Shown in pieces: positions 1 to 13,820 of a stretch of DNA of 24,095 nucleotides (positions are counted from its first letter, which is position 1; each line of letters begins with the position of its first letter). This DNA is from Isoetes engelmannii (taxonomy: Eukaryota; Streptophyta; Lycopodiopsida; Isoetales; Isoetaceae). Position numbers and translations under genes: made by a program. The stretch is taken from the NCBI GenBank assembly GCA_011763485.2, contig JAANSK020236629.1:1-24095 (forward strand). Direction: 5' to 3'. Under the pieces are notes generated by a model, which worked only from the letters and a program-made list of their open reading frames with translations, was not told the DNA's origin and searched no databases.

Positions 1-23
1 TTGGCTATTTTGGTTGTTAACAG

Positions 24-1143
24 GACATTGAGGGTGTCCTTATCATTAATATTGGAAGCTACATGGGTGGTGTTGACTTGTGGCAAAATGAAGAAGAACA
101 TGAAGATGAGTTTGCTCCTCAGTATATGCATGATAAAATCCTGGAAGTGGTTGGCATATGTGGTACCTGGCACTTGGGGAAACTTCAGGTTCTATGCATA
201 AATCTAGATTCGTTGTAATGTAAATCTATGTGTCATTTTGTTTTGCCTGTGAGAGAAATTAGGTGGATTTCTTAAGAGATATTTGTGACAGGATTTTCTA
301 TGTCTACAATTTCTTTACCTTAACTATGTTTATGCTCTTCCTCTGGTACTCATATTAAATTTCCTATTATGCTATAGGTGGGACTTTCTCGAGCTCGGAG
401 GCTTGCCCAAGGTGGGTCTATTAAGGTGTGGTTATCACAAAGTTATCCTGTTCAGATTGATGGGGAACCTTGGATTCAGCAACCTGGCACATTTGAGATC
501 TCACATCATGGACAGGTTTGCTCATCAACTGGTTTGTCCAATTTTTATTCTAGGTTTTACAAGTGAGAGGTTGCATTTGTGTACTTAAATAGCTTATATA
601 GCAAGGAGGAAGGAAGAAGGAAAATGATGTTTTTGAAAGGACCTAAAGAAAGCTCTTGTGCATCAAGGTATCCAGAAACCATGAAATTTATGTCTTGTAA
701 TTCTGTGGTGCTGGATGGTTCGTCGACTTAGACTTCCATCCAAACAAGACTACATTGCGAAGATGTAACATGCATGATACCTTTAGCAATGCTAAATACA
801 GAAAAAGCTCAGTGTGACTACACCCTATTTCCTGTACAAATTTTCTTTGATTTTTATACTCATTTTCAGTTAGGCATAATTGCACTGATCAGTTGTTTAC
901 TTAAAATTATGCTGTATGGTGTTTCTCACTAAATGCATGCTAATCTGAATTCTACACTAATCTATTGGGCATTTGTTTTTAATTTTCTGAAAGGCTTTCA
1001 TGCTCAAACGGACTGCTGAAGAACCGTTAGGCCATGCAGCTGCTATCATGACGGAAGTTTTGGACAATGCAATGAGTGGAGGCGTCATTAATGCAAAACA
1101 AAAGCGTATTCTCCTGCAAGAGATGGCTGTCCGGCTTTCATAA
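24..1143 (+). CDS. Diacylglycerol kinase, C-terminal three exons (5' part outside window)
   Basis: Three exons, 24-188, 378-515 and 994-1143, join in phase 0 with AG/GT borders and end at TAA 1141-1143, giving the last ~149 residues. The product matches the C-terminal accessory domain of plant diacylglycerol kinases. Marks include NIGSYMGGVDLWQNE, GTWHLGKLQ, VGLSRARRLAQG, VQIDGEPWIQQP, and the ending EEPLGHAAAIMTEVL then LLQEMAVRLS. The enzyme phosphorylates diacylglycerol with ATP to phosphatidic acid, usually at membranes, in lipid signalling. The catalytic domain, with its glycine-rich ATP site, must lie to the left. The first 23 bases are the end of an intron (acceptor TTGTTAACAG). All three splice phases agree and no disabling change is seen, so the gene is probably functional. 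I cannot assign the Arabidopsis cluster or number from this part alone. Confidence 0.93.
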
Positions 1144-2719
1144 GAAACAATCCTTTGGGCAGTTGAACTGCGAGCCAACATTCCTGAGTGCCGAATTTGG
1201 ATGCTTGGTGCATCTGCTTCTGGCAAGAAGTGAGCTAATGTTTGGCAAGTGCAGTGATTCTTATTTATGATACTCAAGTTTTGATTTGCCAAGCTTCTGT
1301 ATAAATTGGTTGCCTCGTTGTAAATGTTGTGAATGATGCCAAAATTTTGGTGATCCTGAAGGGGATGAAGAGGATCAACTATCTCTGTAACCACATATAC
1401 AAAATTACATATATATAAAGAGGGTTTGTTGTTTTGTAAGACATGAATGTTCATAAACTCTTGCTGTCCCAATTCAATGAGTTACTCTTTTATGATGAGA
1501 CATTCAGCTGGTTCAAAAGTAATATTCTATTCAGATCGTGGCAATAAACATATTTTAACATATTCTTTTCTCTCATTACAAGAACAAAAGCCAAAATTAC
1601 GAACGGGACTATTGATCCCTAATGATAGCATGTCCTCCTTTGTGCACTCCCCGTTTTTGTTGCATACGAGTTTTATGCACCCAACAAAGTTCCTTTTTCC
1701 GTCTACAGAGCTGTGCTTAGGTGAGATCCTCTTGAACGGAGAAGGTGGTCCCTTTCAAATGATTGTCGTGCCTCAGGATATCAAGACCGGAAATAACGTA
1801 TCGAAATTGAACTAGGAGGTGACAAGAGAGGTTGGAGCAGGCTGTGCTGCTCCAACCCGATTGGCTGAGATGATGCCATATGCCTGTATGATGTATCACC
1901 TGAGTGAAAAAACGTACCCGCCTCTTTCATAGTAGGATAGTCATCCACCTCCGTAACAACAAGAATGCACAGGTTCAGGCCAGGCGGGTGTTGCTTATCC
2001 GCCGGTGAGCTTCCTATCTCAGAATACCTGGTGTGTGTTGCTCGTTCTCCCGTATACATCACGTCCTCGGTCGACACTGTATGGACATGTCCACTCCAAG
2101 GTTGCCTTTAAAACCAAATCTGTGTAAGCATAATTTAGAAGCTCGGGCGAATCATAGATTTATGCTGGCGAATGTTTTCTAGTTTCTAGATATGAATAGT
2201 CTTCATAGAAATCTAGGTGAGTCATGGCCAATGTTATTTAGCCAAGATTTAAGTGCTCTTTTTTTCGAGTATGATTTATATAAGAAAATTTTGTTCATTC
2301 GTAGCTAGTCAAGTGCAAAAATACATTATAACTATAGTTGCATGATGCAATATGAAAATTTAACGTTTTCTAATGAGAATGTGGTTTTGTCCTTGTAGAT
2401 GAAACTAATCTGTTAAAAAGGAAGGTATGTAAGAAAATGCAAACCAAAGTGATCAAGGACAAATCCTCTCCAATTCTTTCTTGGAAGTCTGAATTGCATT
2501 ACAATAACCACAAAAATAGCTCTTAAAATTATCATATACACCTGAATGGATGTGGTGAGTAGATTAGGCTTTGAAGTAACCTAGAATATTAGGAAATTCC
2601 TTTAGAATCTTCTAGAAGGGGGATAGAAAATAAGGCGAATTCATGGTTGTGCCTCTTAGTGGACGTGGCGACTTTTCAAGTGGAGTGAGATTTATTTGTA
2701 AAAAAAGTCGGCTAATTTT
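1144..2719. other. DGK 3' UTR and unrecognised intergenic DNA
   Basis: The first ~250-300 bases after the DGK stop are probably its 3' UTR: T-rich, with TATATATAAAG near 1410-1421, but no clear polyadenylation site. Two overlapping ORFs on opposite strands (1447-1815 + and 1781-2077 -) have no family signature that I recognise and no splice context. The rest to 2719 is AT-rich with no gene, RNA or element that I can support. Confidence 0.4.
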
Positions 2720-2851
2720 AATGTTTCACGAAATTCCCAGATTAGGCCTTCCTTAATCTTGGACATCCAATTTCGTGGTCTTTCCACCAAAAGGATATCT
2801 ATTTTGGAATTTTAAAAAAACAAGACCTAATCTGGGAATTTCATGAACATT
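2720..2851. repeat. Foldback: ~30-bp inverted repeat around a 71-bp loop
   Basis: The left arm at 2720-2750 and the right arm at 2822-2851 are near-perfect reverse complements. Both contain GAAATTCCCAGATTAGG (or its complement), with two substitutions and one 1-base bulge over ~30 bp. The loop is AT-rich and encodes nothing. It could be a small MITE-like foldback, since pairing weakens sharply beyond the arms, or a chance-retained inverted duplication. No target-site duplication could be fixed. The pairing itself is plain in the sequence; its nature is inference. Confidence 0.7.
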
Positions 2852-4147
2852 AAGAATATTTTGGTAATTGCCCTCTATCTTTTCTCATCTATAATGGACC
2901 CTAATAAACCATAGTTTGTAATTTCTTAATTCCTTTAAAAAAAAAAAATATCTTTGAAGTTTCGTCCTTAAGGCTACCCTAGTGTACTCTGTCGACATGG
3001 TCCAACACTCTGGCTGCGGCTGGTCCCGCCTCAGGGCAATTCTTCATTTGTAGTAGCAACTCGGACTCTGACTGAAGCATCATTGGTCTCCACACATTGG
3101 CCAACTGATTCTGGTACCAAGGCCTATAACAACTATAACAATTGTGTCCATCTTTCAATCGATACAGTCATAGGTGTGGCCATCATCCCTCCCTCGAAAT
3201 GAACAGCCCACCTCGGAGTGGAGGCGGAAAACATTGGACGTGCAGGTCCATGGAATTCTTGAGGCCAATTTCAAGAGGCCACTGCGGCCCAAAAAGGGAT
3301 GTGGGTAAATCCATTGGGGCACTGAACCAGCTTGTACCGGCTATGAAGTTATGCACTAGACTGAGAACCCGTAGGTTGTGGGACCTTCTGTGTGAGCAAA
3401 AACTCCTTCAAAGGAGGCTTCTTCCTGGCCATATGTACACCCAATCTCACCTTATTGGAGCTCCTAGCGCTCATGGTGGACCGTATGCTTGGCAAGAACT
3501 CTCAAATCTCCTTCGTACAACTCTTGAAGATAAAATTAGGGCCATTAGAGGTTTGATGGGATCGGCAACGGATCCTCCAAGCAGGGACCAAATTTGATTC
3601 TGAACTTGCAGCCTTGGGCTCAAAGCCCTCCCTCCTCCTCCCCCCAAAAGCTGGTTAACCTTATTAATGCAGGTTGTGGGTTAGGTTAGGCATGTAATCA
3701 TTATAAAGATTGGCCTACTTTAGCTCACGACTAGTTTCTTGTTCGCGTAGCTAGCTTCAGGAGGGATTTGCCAAAAGCTTCAAATTGAGCGCCCAACTTT
3801 GGGGAGCGATGTTCAAAATTCATTTGATTCGATTCTTTTTAAAATCTGAGGGCAAAGCCCTATTTTCCCTCTGATTTTGGTAAGAAATCCCACCAATCTG
3901 TTCGTCGAAACTGTCGGCACTGAAAATCTTGGAGAACCATGGTAGAGGTAAGATGCTTCGTGCAAATGGGAAAGATTTTGCATTTCTTTTCACTGTTTGC
4001 TTATCTACAGAGTAGTGTTGGACAATTCGAGTGGAGGTTCCCAAGAATTGCTTACCTTACAACAATAGGTTCAATCAGAAGGAGGACGTTAATGAGGATG
4101 CTCTTCGGTGTTCAGGAGCTATGAACATTGATATTTGGGCACGTTGA
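2852..4147. other. Unrecognised DNA with one 151-codon ORF (3142-3597 +)
   Basis: The stretch is somewhat GC-richer than its surroundings between 3000 and 3600. A + strand ORF at 3142-3597 encodes a basic, Pro/Ser/Arg-rich 151-residue sequence with no motif that I recognise. Neighbouring frames also carry fairly long open stretches, so it may be a decayed repeat rather than a gene. I see no promoter, splice pattern or homologous motif, and I make no functional call. From 3600 to 4147 nothing further is supported. Confidence 0.25.
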
Positions 4148-5372
4148 GAACTCTATCTTGATCCTATTAGGAAAAGAAGGCCTAATTTTCGCTCAACATC
4201 GGGGCTTATCCATTTTGCTTGTAAAGGCCATCAAGGCTTACTTGGATATTGTAACAATACGAATTATGATAATTATGATCAGCATTTGCAAGCAAGGTAC
4301 CATCAGTTGTATGGAGTTCATTGCAAAGTGTTAAATGATTGTAATTATCTTCATCAATGTAATAGTTACTTATCCACAAAAAGTAAGCGTGCAGATGAAT
4401 TAGAGGCTTCCAATCAGAAATTGCATATGGAGGTGCATGATGAACTAAAGCACAGATTGAAGAGAGTTTCAGAAAATTATGGTAAACTTCAAAAGAGATT
4501 GGAGACGACACCATTGGGGCCTAAGGAGATAAAAATGAATCTGAAGGCTGTAGATGTCCTTGTTCTCGGAGGAGGAGGCTCTAAAAGAAGGATTATTGAA
4601 ATAAAAAAACTCGTGGATCCAAGTATGTCTGAGAAGAAGAATAGAAAACCTTGTATTATTGCTTCTAAGTTGAAGAAATTAGTTACTAAGGATGATATTA
4701 TAGGGTTGTTAGAGCTTCCAGGGGCCAAACACTTAAAGAAAGATGTAATTAATTAGGTGCTAAGTGAATTAGGAAAGAACCAACGTCCCGAGAGCATGCA
4801 AGAGTGTGTGATAATGTTGGTATCAGTAGGCAAGCCTATCTTGCTCTTTTCCGGTGTTTACAGGAAGGGATGAAGTAACAAGGTATTATTAAAACCATCA
4901 TCCCGAATATCATTGAGGTCAGAGCGAGTAGATCAAGCCGTAATTCTTGAGAGAGCATTTGGAAGATATATGTCAAATTACTACTTTGGTTCCTGGGCAC
5001 AATCTATTCTGGGAAGTGTAGGAAGAAAGATGGGTCTGAGAATGATTTGTTTATTAAAGAAAAAAAACAAAAAATTGTTGGTTGGACCTCACTAAAATGC
5101 TTCAGTTATTAGTTCATTTTTATGACATGAAATTGGAAGAATGTACAGGAAAACTGCAAATATATATAAAGTTGGATGAGATGGAACTCATCTCAAAGGT
5201 GAGAAATATGAAATGGTGTCCTTGACTCTAATGAACAGAGCATTGTCAAGTTCTGATAGTGATGAAGGAAAATTCTCTGTTCAGTCAGAAGATCACACTT
5301 CGTGGATAAGGATCTTTCATGTGCCTGAAGAGAATCACGGTGTTCTTCGATGGGTCCTGATATCTGAATTCT
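4148..5372 (+). pseudogene. Decayed protein-coding segment of an unrecognised family, with coiled coil
   Basis: The longest intact part reads 4148-4756 in one frame, with the first ATG at 4286. It holds an N-terminal Tyr/Asn/His/Cys-rich part, then a charged, heptad-like stretch (about 4390-4510; KRADELEASNQKL, ENYGKLQKRLE) that looks like a coiled coil. A Lys-rich part with LKKLVTKDDIIGLLELPG follows. Coding-like sequence continues in the same direction, for example NVGISRQAYLALFRCLQEG near 4812-4872 and MNRALSSSSDSDEGKFSVQS then WIRIFHVPEENHGVLRW near 5230-5355. It is broken in several places, so it is no longer a gene. I recognise no catalytic motif. Its look, a coding body without introns or neighbours, suggests a copy of a repeated element or a retrocopy, but that is inference. 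No function is assigned. Confidence 0.5.
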
Positions 5373-5458
5373 GATATCTGCCGATCAGGGATCTCTGACA
5401 GTTGCAACAACTTTGACTAATGGGCCTCAAGTCACCATCATCAGGCCACGACCCTGCA

Positions 5459-5475
5459 TGCTATAAAAGGCACCA
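5459..5475 (+). promoter_or_regulatory. TATA-box-like site downstream of the decayed segment
   Basis: GCTATAAAAGG is a good plant TATA box. It is followed by ~100 bp of pyrimidine-rich sequence with CTCTGAGTTGCC-type words and no open frame. Such a TATA-plus-leader layout is seen in plant promoters and in LTRs. No matching second LTR or primer-binding site was found, so this is only a promoter-like site. Confidence 0.3.
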
Positions 5476-5479
5476 CTCA

Positions 5480-6204
5480 GATTGAAGAAGTGTCGGAGAT
5501 TTGAGAGCTCTGAGTTGCCTCCTCTTCTCAGTCCCGTCTGAAGTTTGTGCGCCCTGAGTTGCCCCAGCTTTGGTCCTTTATTATTCAGTTTGCTGATTAC
5601 CTGATGTTCTGTATTATCTTGAGTTATGAATTTTCATTACCTGCCTGTATTTACTCCATTCGGAGTTTTATGAATTTGATTACTTTCGAGATTTGTTGAA
5701 GTGTTATATGATTCATTGATTGTTCTAAGTTCTTGAGTCTCAAATTTTATTTGATGTGCAAAGTTTTTATAAATGTTTCCTGAATTTGATTGATCCATGT
5801 GCTTCCGTTGCAACATTTCTTCCATCTGTTCTAAATCCTGCATGGCACTTAGCAGGCAGATACCTGGAGCATCAAAGATCACTGAACTTAGTGAATCTGC
5901 AAAAGGCCCATTTGCCCGAACCCTGCACTTAACACATACGTAAAATATGAAAAAAAAATGAAACATTTGAAACTCCTTTTTTTTAGCAATATGCACATTT
6001 TATAGTTCCAAAACAATAGTTGGCAGGTGGAAAGTCGTCAAAAAATGACGCAGCCGCGTCTCCTACTAGATGCGTCCAAGAGACCAAACGGACGCGGGCG
6101 CAAAAAAAAATTTGGTGCTTCAGCGCTCCCTTGTTTTTCCCATTTTGGTTCTGAGAGACTCGAACGTCAGGCCTCACATCCATATAACTGCGTTGATGCT
6201 ACTA
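5480..6204. other. Unrecognised DNA with a short CpG-rich patch
   Basis: The stretch is mostly AT-rich with no credible gene. The 119-codon minus ORF at 5637-5996 shows no family features. At 6035-6101 the composition changes abruptly to CpG-rich words (GACGC, CCGCG, GCGTC, GGACGCGGGCGC), including a small stem, GCGTCC (6072-6077) with GGACGC (6090-6095). An A-run follows directly. Confidence 0.35.
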
Positions 6205-6664
6205 TTGTGCTGATAAATTGACGATAAAAGTTGCCAAATCTAAGAAAGCGCTAGATATATCAAATTGGAAAAGGTATTTGCAGTTCAAAATAATTCTACC
6301 TTTAGCTGAAGACTTCATGAGGGGTGATGCAATAAACAAGGAACTCCACATTATCCTGCTCAAACTGACACTTCTTAAGGTTAGCATACAGTCCATGCTT
6401 GCGAAGCTTCTAAAGAACTTGATAACATGCCTCTCATGTTCTTTGAGAATTTTAGATAAAATAAGATTATCATCTAGATAGATGATGACGAAAAGCTTCA
6501 GAAACCACGAAACACATCATTGCCATATGCTGGAAGACCTGGGGAATTGATATGCCCAAAAACCATAACAATATATCAGAAATGGCCATATCAAGTACGA
6601 AAATATGTATGCTATTCATCATCCTCATGGATCCAAATAAGATTGTAGAGGATTCAAATAACTC

Positions 6665-7310
6665 TTTTTTCTTTTTTTCTTTTTTTTTTTTTCGGAGGCA
6701 AGATACTTTTATTTTTTAAATAAAATGGTGCAAGACCTTATTACATGCCTCATAACCGCCTCATAATAGGCTAGATTGGAAGTATTCATACCACACCAAA
6801 AAGAAAGGTGAGTGAGATGAAACAAACTTAGTACTTGGAACAAGGGTAGCAACATTTTCTTTGGTTATTTCTCATACTACATCAGGCCCATACCTTTTCC
6901 TCAAAGATGAGAGGTGCGTACTCTAGCATGTGCCTTTACCTCTTCTAAAAGATAGCAGATACTAAAGGAGCACCCGTTGAATCTTTCCACCCATTTGAGA
7001 CATCTTATTCATCCTTTGAAAATGGGAATCAAAACACATACTAAAATGAACTTCTAACATAGATAAAGTCTCAATCAGATGATAGAGAAAATAGAGAACA
7101 CAATACTTCCTGGAATTATAACCATTCGAAGCTCATTCTATCAAAGATGTAGAGTGCTTGAGGAGGTTAGGGGAGTCAATTTCATTCCCCATGTTAACTT
7201 GGTTCTGACTAGATCCACAACACAGAGGTACTATAAGAGGCTACCACTACTTAGTCTTTCCACTATGGAGGACATCTCCAAAGCCTACCCCAAAGGAGTG
7301 GTCTGCCAGC
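6665..7310 (-). mobile_element. LINE-like 3' segment nested in the Gypsy RT region
   Basis: A T-rich tract on the + strand (6665-6692) reads on the minus strand as a poly(A) tail. It is preceded by AATAAAAG and CTTGCCTCCG, a common way for plant non-LTR elements to end. The ~620 bp behind it has no Gypsy likeness and splits the RT remains on either side. The best reading is a 5'-truncated LINE-type or processed-RNA insertion in the same orientation as its host element. No coding domain is seen in it, and a clear target-site duplication was not found. The left edge is set by the tail; the right edge near 7310 is approximate. Confidence 0.45.
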
Positions 7311-8262
7311 TCCCCCCTACACAAACAAACAATCAACAAACAATCACAAAGAATTGTCCTTCTTTTTGACAAAAAAAAAGTGCTACAGCAGGTGGCTGCA
7401 AATGCTGAATGAAACTGGTAACTAATTCACCTCAATATAGCCCAAAAAACCTCCAACTCTGTAGGTGACGGACCATATATAGGACCATATGACTTCATGC
7501 ATAGTCATGGGCTACATATCGATAGGACATTCATATGGACGGTGTAGTGGAAGCTTGCTAGCCTTGATTATGTAGGCTCTAGCCTCTCAAGGCCCAAAAA
7601 GAGCTAGATAAATAAATAAATAATAGAAACATCAGAATCGTCGCCATATCTATTTGGAAGCAAAAGGCAAGGGTTTCTGAAAAAAAAAGGAACGATCAAC
7701 CTGCATAAGTATGTGGCATCTGATTCAAGGGACATGGGCGAAGCAGAAGCTAATGTAACTACTGGTACTTGCGGGATTGGAGAAGCGAGACTACGCTCAA
7801 AAATATGGTTATCACAACGAATTGCAAACTTGATAGTCTCTTCTAACGTCTTGGAGTCTTCCATAGACTCGTCGAGCAACCCTCGTTGAAAACAATGTCT
7901 GAAGAGCAGCATCATCTCAGGCAATATATAACAATTTGACAAAATTCAGATGCATAAACATAATAGGATGAGAACTTTGCCTATGATTATTGAGTTTTGT
8001 AACCTGTGCACTACCAATCTATATCCTCAAAACATGTCTCGAGCACAATAGTGAAGCAACAAATTCTTGCAACTCTAGAGCTCCTCTCTCCAGCAAAGAA
8101 GCAAACCAACTTAAAGCTAGCCCTGTGAAGAGAGAACAAATTAGTCCAACTTGTTCCTAACTCGTGGGATATCTATGAGGTTGAAGATGAATCACAAGCC
8201 AAATTTGGTTCAAAAACCACGAAGCTTGGACCGATTCGAGCTTTTTGGGCAAGCTAAGCTTA

Positions 8263-8275
8263 GGCTCTGATGGCC
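8263..8275 (-). other. Primer-binding site of the Gypsy fossil
   Basis: On the minus strand this reads GGCCATCAGAGCC, against the consensus TGGTATCAGAGCC, the complement of the initiator-Met tRNA 3' end. It sits directly inside the LTR, as expected, and sets the LTR inner border near 8276. Confidence 0.6.
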
Positions 8276-8647
8276 TCAATCCAGAGCTGGAGACTGGCTC
8301 ATAGGGAACTACCCGTTCCCTGAGTTATTTATTGTCCAATTGCCAACTGTTGACATACTTCAACAAATTGCTGGACTAAGGCTGATACCTCAGTAGAGAC
8401 AAAATACAAAATATGGACAAAGAAATACTTAGGCTCAAAATAGACAAGAACTGAAGGGGATTTTCGTTCAAACTGTCATGAACCTACATGAAAACAAGGA
8501 AAAATACTAGAAAATATGCAAGAAACACGCAAAGAGTATGCCGAAAAATAGGATATACTTGATACAACATAGTAGAATACAAGAAATTGAGCTAAAAGGC
8601 TCAAGGCTGCATTGAAACTGAATGGTTCGACAAGAATGAGACACCTC

Positions 8648-8655
8648 TATATATA
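8648..8655 (-). promoter_or_regulatory. TATA box of the fossil LTR
   Basis: TATATATA lies about 370 bp from the primer-binding site on the minus strand, a fitting distance for R plus U5. It is symmetric, so the orientation comes from the LTR context. Confidence 0.5.
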
Positions 8656-9325
8656 GGTCTTGACTTCTAGACTAACGGTTAGGATCGCGCCACTTCAAAG
8701 GGATGAGTTCTCACCAAGTGTCGTACATATATGTAGGTTTTGGAATGTTCCTGAACCTCCTGGAAATGGCTATGTACATGAAGAAAATGCAAGGGGATGT
8801 CTTCAAGAAGTATTGGCACTTGTTGGCAAAGGTGTATGTCTTTCAACTAGAAAGTTCCTGCTTTGTGCAACTATCTTTTGCATTCGTATAACATCTATCT
8901 TTGTACATATGAGTATGAGTATAATACCCATACTACGACGACGAGTCTTCACACCATCCCCTTCTACAATGGCAACGAGTCTTCGGAGCTGGAGCTGAAG
9001 CTGAACTTAGATTGGAAACACCTGTCTATTGCACGGTGCATAGGTAGCCACATAAGTTGTATATGCTCTATGTGGGGTGAGAAGGAGAATTAGATAACTT
9101 ATATCCAGGTTCTATGTTTTTGGACACATTTTTGTCCTTTATAACAATAGATGTGTTGGCTAAAATTCTCCATACCCAAATAAGGTTCTGAAAAGATCAC
9201 ATTTCCTAGGTTTGTGTGGGTTCATTCTAGACAAATTCAAGAAAAAATGAGCCAACCAAAATTAAAATAAAAAATAAATAAAAATAAAATATACCATGAA
9301 ATATGCTGATAATAGCACTATTATG

Positions 9326-9333
9326 CCACGTGG
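9326..9333. promoter_or_regulatory. G-box CCACGTGG upstream of NTRC
   Basis: This perfect palindromic G-box, 129 bp before the NTRC ATG, is the classic site for plant bZIP and bHLH (PIF-type) factors in light-regulated promoters. Binding is inferred from the motif only. Confidence 0.55.
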
Positions 9334-9375
9334 ATTTTTATGAGCCTCATGATTAACAAGGTGGGCTGAGTTTGA

Positions 9376-9381
9376 CACGTG
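9376..9381. promoter_or_regulatory. Second G-box core CACGTG upstream of NTRC
   Basis: A second CACGTG core, in the context GACACGTGGAC, lies 49 bp downstream of the first, about 80 bp before the ATG. The ACACGTGG form also fits ABA-response-type ACGT elements. Confidence 0.5.
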
Positions 9382-9461
9382 GACAAATGAAAAGCTCGAA
9401 GCTGAATAGTCCAATCTGTGAAGCCTTGGCTTTGTGATAGAGCAGAGGAAGCGGTTGATCC

Positions 9462-13820
<4,359 letters not shown>

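Larger units (their letters stand above)
6205..8930 (-). mobile_element. Old, broken Ty3/Gypsy LTR retrotransposon (5' LTR, gag and RT remains)
   Basis: Read on the minus strand, the order is LTR, primer-binding site, gag-like, RT-like. An LTR with a TATA box lies at about 8276-8930; its outer end is uncertain. A site matching the initiator-Met tRNA primer-binding site lies at 8263-8275. Gag-like remains lie at about 7604-8070, including SKTLEETIKFAIRCDNHIFE, typical of the retrotransposon gag domain. RT-like remains lie at about 7315-7560 (LPLHRPYECPIDM, FFVKKKD) and 6205-6660 (IYLDDNLILSK, HGLYANLKKCQF, NFYRQFI), the usual Ty3/Gypsy signatures. Integrase and a 3' LTR are not seen. The element is fossil, with many breaks (roughly ten or more by eye). 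Without paired LTRs it cannot be dated, but the decay suggests an old insertion. Confidence 0.85.
8931..9461 (+). promoter_or_regulatory. NTRC promoter and 5' UTR region
   Basis: This AT-rich stretch lies between the fossil LTR and the NTRC start codon. It holds A/T tracts at 9260-9292 and two G-boxes (listed separately). The transcription start is not defined by sequence but probably lies between the second G-box and 9461. The start codon context, GATCCATGGC, fits plant initiation preference (G at +4, C at +5). Confidence 0.5.

Noticed and set aside
957-1472. 171-codon ORF on the minus strand
   Set aside because: It lies antisense to the last DGK exon, which has clear family motifs and splice sites. 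The ORF is a shadow.
1781-2077. 98-codon minus ORF and the opposed + ORF at 1447-1815
   Set aside because: They overlap on opposite strands, have no recognisable motif and no splice or promoter context.
5340-5650. Solo LTR around the TATA box at 5459
   Set aside because: No partner LTR, primer-binding site or clear TG...CA borders could be fixed; kept only as a promoter-like site.
8660-8998. 112-codon + ORF
   Set aside because: It lies in the U3 side of the fossil LTR and has no family likeness.
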